NCBI GenBank assembly: GCA_013350335.1
Contig: CM023539.1
Location: 35,264,631 to 35,328,630 of the forward strand
Reading direction: 5' to 3'
DNA from: Chimonanthus salicifolius
Lineage: Eukaryota; Streptophyta; Magnoliopsida; Laurales; Calycanthaceae
Length of the DNA stretch: 64,000 bases
Below the pieces are notes generated by a model. The model had not been told where the DNA came from. It saw nothing but the letters and a program-made list of their open reading frames with translations, and ran no database searches. The position numbers and the translations under genes are program-made. Positions 36,121 to 46,642 of this stretch are shown here, piece after piece (position 1 is the first letter of the stretch; each line of letters begins with the position of its first letter).

Positions 36121-37110
36121 GTAAAATTGCCTATTGACATGCCAATATATTAAAATTCTTAAGCGAGAGAGGCGGAATAAAAATCTTTGACTTCTCTCAA
36201 AGAGTTAATATAAAAAATTTATATACAACTAAGTAGATTATGTGTAAAATCTATATTTAATATAAATATTTGAGACCATTACTTGGCTCCACCTACGTTG
36301 AGAGAACTGCAATGTGATTCTTATATTTTCACCCATATTGGTTTAGAACAAAAGAAAAATAAAAAGTAAAGAAATTGAGAGTTTTCTTTTTTTTTATTCT
36401 TACATCAAATAAGATCTTTTTGTCAAGAGCATAGACATATTTTCCTCTTCTTCCAAAAAAACTTTTCTTATAAAGAAGATTAAAAAAAAAAAAAATTAAT
36501 GAAAACAAGAGGGACTTCTATAGCTTGGCGAGATAACATCTTATTGATTTTTTTATAAAAATAAATTTTTTGATGCAAAAATATATATACCGTGTCTTCA
36601 TGACTAGACACGATATCGGAGTTTCTAACCTCTATTGGAAAATATAGATTGTACTAAACATAAAATTTCTTACCAAATTAATTTCTTAAAAAAAATACAA
36701 AGAGCTGCTTATTGGAGTAAGAAGGTTTGTCTAAGGTCTAAAAAAGTGTGGCTGACTGGCTAATTTAAAATTTCCCTATGATGAATCTTTAATTTTGTAA
36801 CCTTACCAACATTTTAGAACTCTTACTTCATCATGGAATGTGAGGCTTGTGTTGTTGTTAAGGTTACTTAAACTTTATTTCCCTTTCAAGCTTTCACCCT
36901 TTCGGATTGGATGTGGAAAATGAACCAACCAGCATCCTTAACCAAATATTTTGTCCATTTTCAACTTTCATCAACATTGTCAATGGTCCATTCTCCTACT
37001 ATTATTAAACCAACATAAAACGTCAACAAATAAATAACAATTAGTTTGGCATAAAATTATAATGGGCCTATAAACCAATAAGAGAATCCAAGCTTGTCAA
37101 GTTTGAGGAG
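36121..37110. other. Intergenic, no gene seen
   Basis: AT-rich sequence with stops in all frames and several A/T homopolymer runs. Confidence 0.4.
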
Positions 37111-37111
37111 C

Positions 37112-37680
37112 TCATCCTGGAGTCAAAATCTCGGGTGACCAATACGGGACGCTGATACGCCTGTAATGGTTCGATCAATACTATTCTCTCTTCTCTTCTT
37201 CAATCACCATCTTTCTATGTAACTTTTTTACTATTTTACAGTCACTTAGATATTTAAATATAATTTTGAAGTTACGAAAAATAAAATTTAAAATATTTTC
37301 ATTTTTTTGGAAAAAATACTAAAAATTCCATAAAGGGAGAAAATAAAGTCTACTAATTTTCTCCCAAGTAATGACCATTTTCAGTTTTTGATCAATTTTT
37401 TTGAGTTTTGACTCTTAAATAATATAATATTCAATAATAAAGTGTGAAATAAAAAATTATACTTCAATCTCTATTTTTGGCGCGTAGCTCTCTGAGTCCT
37501 CTTTCCAACACCTCTGAAATCACATCAATCGGAGTTTGTATGACAAAGTTATGGCTATTTTACTAAAAGTACAATGTATGTCATTTACTAACCGTTATGT
37601 ATCGGTGAGCCTGTTATGCATAGATGGGTAGTGTGCGATACGCTACATATCGACCGATATTTTTAACTATGATCTCATCG
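37112..37680. repeat. Dispersed ~560-bp repeat, TATCGG-ended, copy 1
   Basis: It begins GGAGTCAAAATCTCGGGTGACC and passes AAAATAAAGTCTACTAATTT, TAGCTCTCTGAGTCCTC and TCTGAAATCACATCAATCGG to TATCGACCGATAT. The same order recurs at 45128-45830. No coding capacity. The end motif suggests a relative of the CGGCCGATA elements. Confidence 0.65.
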
Positions 37681-37699
37681 TAAACATTATATTCGCTTA

Positions 37700-38780
37700 T
37701 AACAACAATGGCCTTTGTAGTGGCCATCATTTAATTGAACAAAGTTTTATAATCATCATGATTTATAATATGGTCAAATGAAAAAGTAGCTTGGAGAAGT
37801 CGATTCTACATAGAATGATAATGATTATGAATTTATAATGTAAATTGATAACATTTCATGTTTAGATGGATACCAGTAATAACAATAATAATAGGATGCA
37901 AATGCTGATGGCATTTGGCAAATATCCATAAATTTAATCTATTTTAAAATTCTTAACTTTCAATTGTGCCAATAAATGAATGATCCAATTAATAATAATG
38001 AGACCAATGGTCCAAAAAAAGGGTAGACAGGTTTCTTATATTGGACACAATTTAGAAGATCCACCCTAATAGTTTGGTGCCCCATCCCATCTCCAAAACA
38101 TGATCCCATGCATAGAAAATATTTAAAGGTTAAAGTATGTTTTGGATTTAGTTGCTTAAGGAAAGCTAGGCAGCATAGAATAATAATATTAAATGGCCAA
38201 TCAGGTAAGGTTACTTACCCAGCATAAGAAAATAGCCATAAAATGCCTTCATTATTCTTATCTAATATGATAACATCACCTATTTACCTAATCAACCAAA
38301 CACAATTTAATGATCACAGATTGGCACCAAGGATTGATATACTGGGCCTTTAGTGGGCCTTTAATGAGTAGACAAAAGAAATTGGTCATAATATGAACAT
38401 TTTGACTTAATTTTAAAATGAAGTTTGGCTAAAATTCAGGAGCTTTGGCGAAATGGGCCAAAGCATGGACTCAATTTTGGCCCAGTCCATTTTCTCAATA
38501 TTTCTGATATTGGACCGGCAAGTCCATTGAATCAATCTGGAAAGGGCAAAATTTCAACAAATATTAATAAAAAAATTTAATCAAACGATATTCATTATTC
38601 AAGTCAAATGAAAGATATATATAGTGTGTATTGTGCTGACTTGTTTTAAGGAGAGATATCTAGAAAAATGTGTCTATCACTAAAAATAAAAATATAAAAA
38701 TGTGGTATATATATTTACGGTTTGCACCTGCCCAACTCAAATTAAAAATGAGTCAGGCTTTTTGTTTCAAATCCAATGAT
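37700..38780. other. Intergenic, no gene seen
   Basis: AT-rich, unannotatable from sequence alone. Confidence 0.4.
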
Positions 38781-38789
38781 ATTCTTAAA

Positions 38790-39255
38790 TAAGTTGGTCG
38801 AGAAAGTTTTTGCTAGCGGGATTCACCATACTCCTTCCATTTTTTGATGGTTTATCCATCTATATCAATAGATCTCTGGTCTGCCTCGCGTGGGACCCTC
38901 CTCTGGCCAGTTTCTTCCGTTGCTGCTTGGGACGATCGAAACCCGATTTTGTGGGTTTTTTTCTTAAATCCTAGTGAATCCTACACTTCTGAACGTAGGA
39001 TCAACACCACCATGATCGCCCCTGGCCCAGCTCTCTACGTCTAAGGAAGACTTTGGGTTTTGGTCAACAGTGGGGCGCTTTAACTGATCTTTTTCCCTCT
39101 CTACAAGTCGTTCAGTGGATCACATCCTCCGAACGATTTTTTCGTTCAGTGATGCAGCGTTTTTAATTGGGGCAAAAGTGTAATTTTCATCAACTTTTTG
39201 AAAACGGGTGTGTAGGAACAGATTTTTCGAGTGTCTATATGGCTATGAAAATGGG
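38790..39255. mobile_element. Partial foldback-family element with GC-richer cargo-like core
   Basis: The right end (GGGTGTGTAGGAACAG, TTTTTCGAGTGTCTATATGG) matches the inverted terminus of the 46643-47526 element, preceded by the family motif of a GTAATTTT tract next to a TTTTTGAAA stretch. The left end is not identified. Inside, about 38840-39150 is GC-richer than its surroundings and has a 66-codon open frame at 38844-39044 that I do not recognise. GAACGA/TCGTTC half-sites occur near 39140. Confidence 0.5.
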
Positions 39256-39529
39256 TGTCAAAGATTAAAAATCAAAATTCATTTCAAAGATTCCATCCTC
39301 AATAGATAAAAAGGTGAGTAACAAGACAATTTTGTTCAGACCACTATGAAAAGTATGGCTTAACCCGTGACACTCTTGTCCAATGCAATAACGGTTTTTT
39401 TAAATAATTTCACACATTTTGGAGTTTATTAAAATTTATTTTCTTAAATCTACTTAGATATATCAAAATAGTTTTGAATTTAGTATAAAATTTCAAAGTC
39501 TTTATTGTAATTTAAAATATTATTCTTAG

Positions 39530-39906
39530 CTGAAATTCGGACGGGTTAAGCCAGATTTTAATAAACTCAACCAAATTCATGTCAAAACTTATTGAACCCG
39601 ATCCGATTCGAATTTCTGATCCAACTCAAACCGAGTGCTCGTTCGATCTGACCTGAGTTCTAGCTCTAATCTCTACTGTTTTATAACTTGATGCACTCGA
39701 GTTGTGTCGGATTACGTTAGATTGGGTTGGGTCGGGTCGGATTGATTTTAAATTTCTCAATTCAACCCGACTCGAATTTCATATGAATTTTTTTTTCTGA
39801 ACTTGACCCGACCCGAAATATACAAATACATAACCCAAACCTACTGATTTCTCATATTGGATCATGTGGATCAAGTTAAAACTCGACTCAAGTTTCACCC
39901 CTAGAT
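39530..39906. mobile_element. GGGTCGGG-type element, cut by a duplication breakpoint
   Basis: The left end GCTGAAATTCGGACGGG and the right end (complement of TAGGGGTGAAACTTGAGTCG) resemble the termini of the 28480-29431 element, with GGGTTGGGTCGGGTCGG tracts inside. Only the part from 39689 onward recurs at 42479, so the tandem duplication starts within this element. Confidence 0.6.
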
Positions 39907-40271
39907 TCAATGAAATATTTTATAGTATAATGACAAATAAAAAATTATTTTAATATTAAAATAAAATTAAACAAATATTTTATTTGATATGACTAATTAT
40001 CTCTAAAATATATTCTATTAAAGAAAAATCTGCCTGGGTGTTCGGTAAATGGTTTTTACATTATGTGCATCACTGCTTATGTGATTTATATGACTTGTAC
40101 AGATTTTTTAAGGCAGTACCTGAAAAGTTTTGGTAGCACTTTTTTTCTCAGCCTAGAGTCTTCGATGTGGTACATTGAATTGTCCCTCTTAGGGTAATTT
40201 CGGATTTTTCACTACTGCAATACAAAATATTTTTATAAGTATATATATTATAAAACATTAAGATATAAAAG

Positions 40272-40573
40272 TCGGATCAGCTGGTCGGGTTGAGAAGTCA
40301 AAAACCCGGATTGAATTCAGATCGAGTTGGGTTGAGAGATTTTTAAGTTAACCTGACCCGATCAAACCCGACCCGACCCGTTAAAAAGTAGGCTAAAGTA
40401 GATTCAAAATACAGGTCGGGTAGAGTTTCGGGTTGAGTCAAGTTATAATTTGAGTCGAGTCGAGTCAAGACGTCCGGGTCCAAAATCGGGTTGGGTTCTA
40501 TATATTAGTAATTCGAGCCGGGTTGGATTTTAAAACACCCGACACGACCCGGCCTGATTTCAGCCCTACCATT
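40272..40573. mobile_element. GGGTCGGG-type element in unit 1
   Basis: GGTCGGGTTGAG through AACCCGACCCGACCCG to GGCCTGATTTCAGCCCTA; the last is the complement of the TAGGGCTGAAAT-type terminus. The corresponding place in unit 2 (after AAGATATAAAAG) holds different inserted sequence, so the two units acquired or lost repeats independently. Confidence 0.55.
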
Positions 40574-41465
40574 AATGATATTCATGTGACATCACTAATT
40601 ACTTCTACCATAAATCATGCAAATAGTACAATGACATGCGTTGATAAATGTAATTTTGGTTTATAGAAATAATACAATGTTAAGCGCTTATCCAAATCAG
40701 TGAAAACCAACCCTCTTGGAATGCTCAATTAATTCACAATATTTGATTTGATAACGTGAACAATACCATATGCTGAATACCTAAAGGGGCTGAGGACATA
40801 TGCTATAATATGGAGTGAAACAAGCCCATCAACTATTTCAAATACTTTTAACTAGTCTCCACTGTCCTTGGAACACCTTTGGAATTTCGATTATCCGAAA
40901 AAATTAAATGTTCTATGTGAAGATTATTACTATAATTTTAATTTGCGGCATTAAAATATGTTAATTTAGACTATAATTAATTCTAATGAAATAATTTAGA
41001 TTGTGAGAGATTATGAATATTTCTGAACTTAGAATCATGAGTTATATATTAAGATATTAATATATCCGTCAAGAATCATTGACGTAGTCTATAAATTTAG
41101 ATCTTATTCAGTACAATAATATAATGATTGTTTCTTTACTATGGTATCAAATGTTACCCACTTAATGAATTTTCCTTAAAAAACCTAAAAAATATATTAA
41201 TATTAGTGGGCATTTAAACAGTTATGGTTTATTTGGGTTTAGTTTTTTGGATATTGATATTTACACTGTCAAATTTACCCATGGTACACCAACTTTCTCA
41301 TTTTTCTAACTTTACCCTCACATGAGAGACACCGGAAAGAGTTTCTTACCACTTTTCAAACTTTGAATTTTATTACTCTAAATTGATATTATTTTTTTTA
41401 ATTTATGTGTAGGAAACTGCGGGATACTCAACGTAAAATCTCTACAGGTGATCTCACTATCCCAC

Positions 41466-41545
41466 ATGAGTGTAGCTCAACTAGTTATCTTCCCCCCCAT
41501 CAAGCGGGAGATTGCGGGTTCAAGCCCAAATGACCTAACCTTCTA
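41466..41545 (+). repeat. tRNA-like sequence (A and B boxes), unit 1
   Basis: TGTAGCTCAACTAGTTATC resembles a tRNA D-arm/A box and GGGTTCAAGCCC a T-arm/B box, with correct order and spacing of about 40 bases. There is no plausible anticodon arm (a C-rich run occupies it) and no paired acceptor stem, so it is a SINE head or decayed tRNA, not a tRNA gene. Confidence 0.55.
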
Positions 41546-42969
41546 AATTGATATTATAAAGTCATAAATATCATTAGTTCAAATTTATTAATAATTATTT
41601 CAATTTTTAAATATCATTTTTACTTGTATTTTTATTCATCATTTTTTAAAATATTATATTTTCGGTATCATCCTGATAGTATCACCTTAAAGTTTTCAAA
41701 TTTTAAAAATATTTCAATATTATCATTAGTCAATAAAAGTTGTGGACGCCATGGATCCATGTGGTTCCACTCCCCTGGATAAGCCGCCTCCCTTCGACAG
41801 TCCGCACAATTGAAAATCAATTTGACAATTTGGTATGAACTATGAACGACCAATGCCACGAACAAGTCAGTGGACTTGCATTCTACTTTTGAATTTTAGA
41901 AAAACTTCCTTCAACGTTTTGTCAAGGAAATAACGGATATCCATGGTGGGCCCATTTCTTAAAGTGAGTCATATGGTTCTGTCTGTTGTGGTCATAATTA
42001 ATTAATCTCAGTCCAAAATTAATCATTGAAAATTTTAAAACCGATCAATCACTCAAATCATAATAGAGAAATTATCCACGATAATATTAAAAATCATATC
42101 AAATCAAATAATATAATCTTCTCAAATTTATGCTCAAAGTTTGAGGTTTACAATTTCAATGAGAAAATAATAATTTCTAAAAATACCCAAAATAAAACCT
42201 ATCACAGGTTCATCAAAGAAATGAGCCGATCTGATTTTAGTTTCGATCACTATTAGATGTCACAAATAGAGAGGGATGGTCAGACCTGATGTACCTTGAG
42301 AGACATTATCTTCTCTCGTATATAAAACTCCTCTCTCGCACCCTCAAATTCCTATTCTTCTCTTTGAGATAAAATAGGACTCCTTTTTTTCTCTTTCATT
42401 TTCTTTCACGTGGACTGTCAACGTTTACTTTGTCTAACTTTTGCAATTCCTCCTTTTTCATACTAGAACAATTTCCGTTGATGTACTCGAGTTGTGCCGG
42501 ATTACGTTAGATTGGGTCAGATTGAGTTGATTTTAAATTTCTCAATTCAACGTGACTCAAATTTCATATGGATTTCTTTCATCAACTTGACTCAACCCAA
42601 AATATACAAATACATAACCCAAATCTACTGATTTCTCATATTGGATTATGCGGATCAAGTTAAAACTCGACCCAAGTTTCACCCCTATATTTAATGAAAT
42701 ATTTTATAGTTTAATGACAAATAAAAATTATTTTAATATTAAAATAAAATTAAACAAATATTTTATTTGATATGACTAATTATCTCTAAAATATATTCTA
42801 TTAAAGAAAAATCTGCCTGGGTGTTCGGTAAATGGTATTTACATTATGTGCATCACTGCTTACGTTGATTTATATGACTAGTACAGATTTTTTAAGGGAG
42901 CACTTACACACACCAGGAAATCCTGCCTCTACACACCCGAAATCAGACTTTCAGGTGAAATTACGATTT

Positions 42970-43480
42970 TACCCCTGCGTTTCCAATCATTCGAATAAAT
43001 GCCCAGTTCATTTTGGCATTCATTCAAATGAATGCCTAGTTCATTTTTTCATTCATTCGAATGAATGGGCTGAACAGTATTCCGGAATGAACATTCATTC
43101 GTAAACGTTGATAGATTCATTCGAATGAATGTCCAGTTCGTTTTGGCATTCATTCAAATGATTGGGCTGAACAGTAACACGGAATACTGTTCAGCCCATT
43201 CATTCGATTCATTCGTATACACCTGATTCATTTGAATGAATGCCTTCAAATGTGCATTCATTCGAATGAATGTATCAGAGAGAAACTGGGAATGACAGTC
43301 CCTCTGGTTCAGCTGATTCATTCGAATGAATGTATCAGAGACAGCCTGAGAATGACAGTCCAATCATTCATTCGAATGAATCAACCCATTCATTCGAATG
43401 AATGCCTTGAAAACGTGCATTCATTCGAATGAATGGGTTGATTCATTCGAATGAATGCAACTTAATATATATTCACCGGC
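42970..43480. repeat. Left-arm array of ATTCATTCGAATGAAT palindromes
   Basis: About 14 perfect or near-perfect copies of the 16-bp palindrome, irregularly spaced (roughly 22 to 60 bp), often extended to CATTCATTCGAATGAATG. One perfect inverted repeat, 43164-43197, pairs GGGCTGAACAGTA with TACTGTTCAGCCC around an 8-base loop. Confidence 0.9.
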
Positions 43481-43818
43481 GATTCATTCGATCGAATCAC
43501 CGAACCCTAACCTTCTTCCTCATTCGTCGTCGCTCGTTTGGAAACCCTAAATCGAAGCTCTCCCTCCCCCTTTCACTCTCCTGATCCGGCTCCGGCTCCG
43601 GCCGTGTCTCTCTCATTCTCAACTCTCATTTTCCTCATTCTAAGCTCGCCCGTCCCTCATTCGCACGTCCCTCTCCCGAGCCCATCCCTCATTCATTCGA
43701 ATCACACCCCCATTCATTCAAATCACACCCCTTTCATTCGAATCACCCCCATTTCATTCGAATCACACCCCATTCTCCCTTTTTCTTCCTTTCTTTCGAA
43801 AAAGCCATCCTTTAACCC

Positions 43819-44436
43819 ATGGCATCGTCGAAAAGGAAAGCAACCTCAACAAGGTGAGGGAAAAAATAAAAGAAGGGCACGGCATTCGACCCCAACTATT
43901 TCGTATCTTCGGAAGCCGCGACCATGTACAGAGAGGATTTCTCCACACGGTCCTATATATTTGGTAAAATCGTGGACCTTTCGTTTTTCACACAATTTGG
44001 CTTTAAAGTTGAATCTTATTTTGAAAAAATGGGTTGGGGGTCTTTCTTGGCATTAAAATGTGATATGTATCCTATATTAGTTAAAAAAAATTATACCAAT
44101 GTAGAAAGAATTGATGATGACTCGGTTAAAACAGCTGTCCGAGGGCAAGAAATTGTTGTTACACGGGAAATGTTAGACTTCCTATATAATTTCTCCAAAG
44201 ATGCCATTAGAAAGTACGACAGTCGTACATGGCCCACTGATGTTGAGGGCTTTGATGTTTTGGTAGTCCTGAACGAAATCTGTGGGAGGACAGATATTAC
44301 AGAGAAGAAGACCCCCCCTCTGACGAACTTAACATGCACGAATCATCCACCACATAGTTGTCAACTGTGTTTGCCCTAGAAAAGGGCATACTACTGTGAC
44401 ATGGTTTGATGTCTTTTTTATTTGGTGCATCATTTG
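43819..44436 (+). pseudogene. Captured gene fragment resembling the 'putative plant transposon protein' domain
   Basis: A CT-rich 5'UTR-like stretch (43500-43818) leads to MASSKRKATSTR, two in-frame stops, then FDPNYFVSSEAATMYREDFS, GKIVDLSFFTQFGFKVESYF and EKMGWGSFLALKCDMYPILV. The frame runs on to a stop at 44379. A frameshift near 44335 gives a coherent continuation (IIHHIVVNCV, TWFDVFFIWC) up to the right arm. The layout (SSEA..Y..DF, FEKMGW, VKKFYxN-like, VRGQEIVVTREML) resembles a domain found in many uncharacterised plant proteins labelled putative plant transposon protein. That assignment is from memory of the family. With two stops and a frameshift it is broken. ATTCATTCGAATCA repeats also invade the leader (43690-43760). 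Confidence 0.65.
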
Positions 44437-44880
44437 AATGAATCAGCTGAACCAGAGGGACTGTCATTCCCAGTTTCTCTCTGATACATTCATTTGAATG
44501 AATCACCTGATTCATTCGAATGAATGCACGTTTGAAGGCATCCATTCGAATGAATCAGTTGATTCATTCGAATGAATTAGGTGTATACGAATGAATCGAA
44601 TGAATGGGCTGAACAGTATTCCGTGTTACTGTTTAGCCCAATCATTCGAATGAATGCCAGTTCGTTTTGGCATTCGTTCAAATAAATCCATCAACGTATA
44701 CGAATGAATGTTCATTTGAATAAATGGGCTGAACAGTATTCCGTGTTATTGTTCAGCCCATTCATTCGAATGAATGAAAAAATGAACTGGGCATTCATTC
44801 GAATAAATGAAAAAATGAACTGGGCATTCATTCGAATGAAGGCCAAAATGAACTTGGCATTCATTCGAATGATTGGAAAC
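44430..44880. repeat. Right-arm array of ATTCATTCGAATGAAT palindromes
   Basis: About 12 copies of the palindrome, in the mirrored order of the left arm, including GGGCTGAACAGT hairpins at about 44606 and 44727. The two arms could fold into one stem of roughly 500 bp. Confidence 0.88.
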
Positions 44881-45127
44881 GCGGGGGTAAAATTGTAATT
44901 TCACCCAAAAAATCTGATTTCGGGTGTGTGTAAGTGCTCCCTTTTTTAAGGCAGTACCTGAAAACTTTTGGTAGCACTTTTTTCTCAGCCTAGACTCTCT
45001 CGTACGATGCGGTATTTTGAATTGTCCGTCTTAGGGTAATTTCAGATTTTTCGCTAGTGCAATACAAAATATTTTTGTTAGTATATATATTATAAAACAT
45101 TAAGATATAAAAGTAGTTGTAATATAA

Positions 45128-45830
45128 CAGTGAGCTGGAGTCAAAATCTGGGATGACCGATAAGTATTGCCTATACTGCTGTATTGATTTGTCGGTATAT
45201 ATTGACGATATCCAATTTTTTTATTCGAATGTCTTGACCCAATCCGACCCGAATTATAACCTAACTTGACGTGAAACCCAACCCGATCCACATTTTGAAC
45301 CTACTTTAGCCTACTTTTTACCGAGTCAGATTGGGTCGGGTCGAGTTAACTTAAAAATCTCTCAACCCGACCCGCATTCAATGTGGGTTTATGACTTCTC
45401 AACCTGACCTGACCTGCTGACCCGACTTTCATAACCCAACCCGCATGATTTTGGGGACGGGTCATGCAGGTTCAGGCCAAAACATATTGGTCGTATCAAT
45501 TGAGAATTTTAAAATATTTCAAAAAAAAAAATTCCAAAAATTCTAAAAACATAAAAAATAAAGTCTACTAATTTTCTCCTGAAGAACGAATATTTTCATA
45601 TTTTTTCAAATTTTGACTCTTAGCTAATCTAAAATTCAATAATAAAGTGTGGAAAATGTTCTGTTTTAATCCCTATTCCCGCCGTGTAGCTCTCTAAATT
45701 CTCTTTTAAATGCCTCTGAAATCACTTCGATCGGAGACCGTATGACAAAGTTATGATCACTTTACCAAAAGTGTGTCATACATCATGACTGACTGATACG
45801 TATCGGCCGATACACAACCAATATGCCCCA
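45128..45830. repeat. Dispersed TATCGG-ended repeat, copy 2, with nested GGGTCGGG element
   Basis: Same order as 37112-37680, interrupted at about 45226-45480 by a GGGTCGGG-type stretch (CCGACCCGAATT to GGGTCATGCAGG). It ends GTATCGGCCGATAC, a perfect palindrome. Confidence 0.6.
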
Positions 45831-46642
45831 AGCAATGGTACACCAAAAATTGAAGTGAAATGAGGTGAAAGAGAAAATTCTCTTTGGGCACAAGTAAGTT
45901 TATGAATTTCTTTGAATTTTAGTTTAAACTTTATATTTGAATTAATTTAATTTTTGTGCAAGTATCATTTAAAAATTTGCATAAGCATACGAATCCAATT
46001 GGTATTTAGTTTTCAATTGTATAATTATTTTAATTCTACAAAGTCAGAACCTAACTTTCGTTGAGTTTAATTTTATTGAGAATTTTACTAAGGTGTCGAT
46101 TTTTCCAATGAGATTTTGAGCCGTTTCTAATTTTTCCGTGAGAGAAATTTAGATCTAGTTATTCTATTGGTGTTGGAAAGGGCGAGAGATCCCAAGAACA
46201 CTTCAATTTTGTAGACGATTACGAGATTCGAATTTTCTAAAGCATACCGTAACTTGTGACAAATTCTAATTTGATGTTTTTTTTAATTGAAGACTTTGAA
46301 ATGATGGCAAAATCGACACTTGTCTTCATGAGTGTCTTGCTGTTGACAACCATTACTTCTACCATAAATCATGCAAATAATACAATGACATGCGTTGATA
46401 AATGTAATTCTGGTTTGTAGAAATAATACAATGTTAAAGCGCTTATACAATTAATTACAATATTTGATTTGATAACGTGAACAATACCATATGCTAAATA
46501 CTTAAAGGGGCTGAGGACATGAGCAATATAGAGTGAAACAAGCCCATCAACTATTTCAAATACATTAACTAGTCTCCACTATCCTTGGAACACCTTTGGA
46601 ATTTCGATTGTCGAAAAAATTAAATATTCTATGTGAAAATTA

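Larger units (their letters stand above)
39689..42478 (+). repeat. Tandem duplication upstream of the P450, unit 1
   Basis: About 2.79 kb from TTGATGCACTCGAGTTGTG to CATACTAGAACAATTTCCG. Unit 2 repeats it in the same order from 42479 to about 49113. Unit 1 keeps single, uninterrupted copies of the two target sites that carry elements in unit 2: TTTTTTAA at 40104-40111 and GAAGATTA at 40919-40926. Sequence in common is non-coding apart from a tRNA-like block. Confidence 0.9.
42896..44941. mobile_element. Long-TIR, palindrome-rich foldback element (Mutator-like?) with captured gene fragment
   Basis: It starts GGGAGCACTTACACACACC and ends with its exact complement (19 bp). It is flanked by exact 8-bp duplications TTTTTTAA (42888-42895 and 44942-44949), and unit 1 has the empty site at 40104. 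The inverted arms are long: about 42896-43480 and 44440-44941, reverse-complementary over most of their length with scattered changes. They are packed with copies of ATTCATTCGAATGAAT and with GGGCTGAACAGT hairpins. No transposase is present. The centre carries a CT-rich leader and a damaged coding region. Long arms, an 8-bp duplication and cargo fit a Pack-MULE best; hAT is also possible from the duplication length. Confidence 0.9.

Noticed and set aside
41466..41545. tRNA gene (and paralogue at 48158)
   Set aside because: A-box and B-box-like sequences are present but no acceptor-stem pairing and no usable anticodon arm.
42970..43480. Regularly repeated ATTCATTCGAATGAAT units looking like a CRISPR array
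   Set aside because: Spacing is irregular, the units are perfect palindromes, the array is mirrored at 44430-44880 inside a transposon, and the genome is a plant.
43538..44056. 172-codon + strand open frame overlapping the captured fragment
   Set aside because: It reads the CT-rich leader and ATTCGAATCA repeats; the coherent protein signal is in the neighbouring frame (43819-44379).
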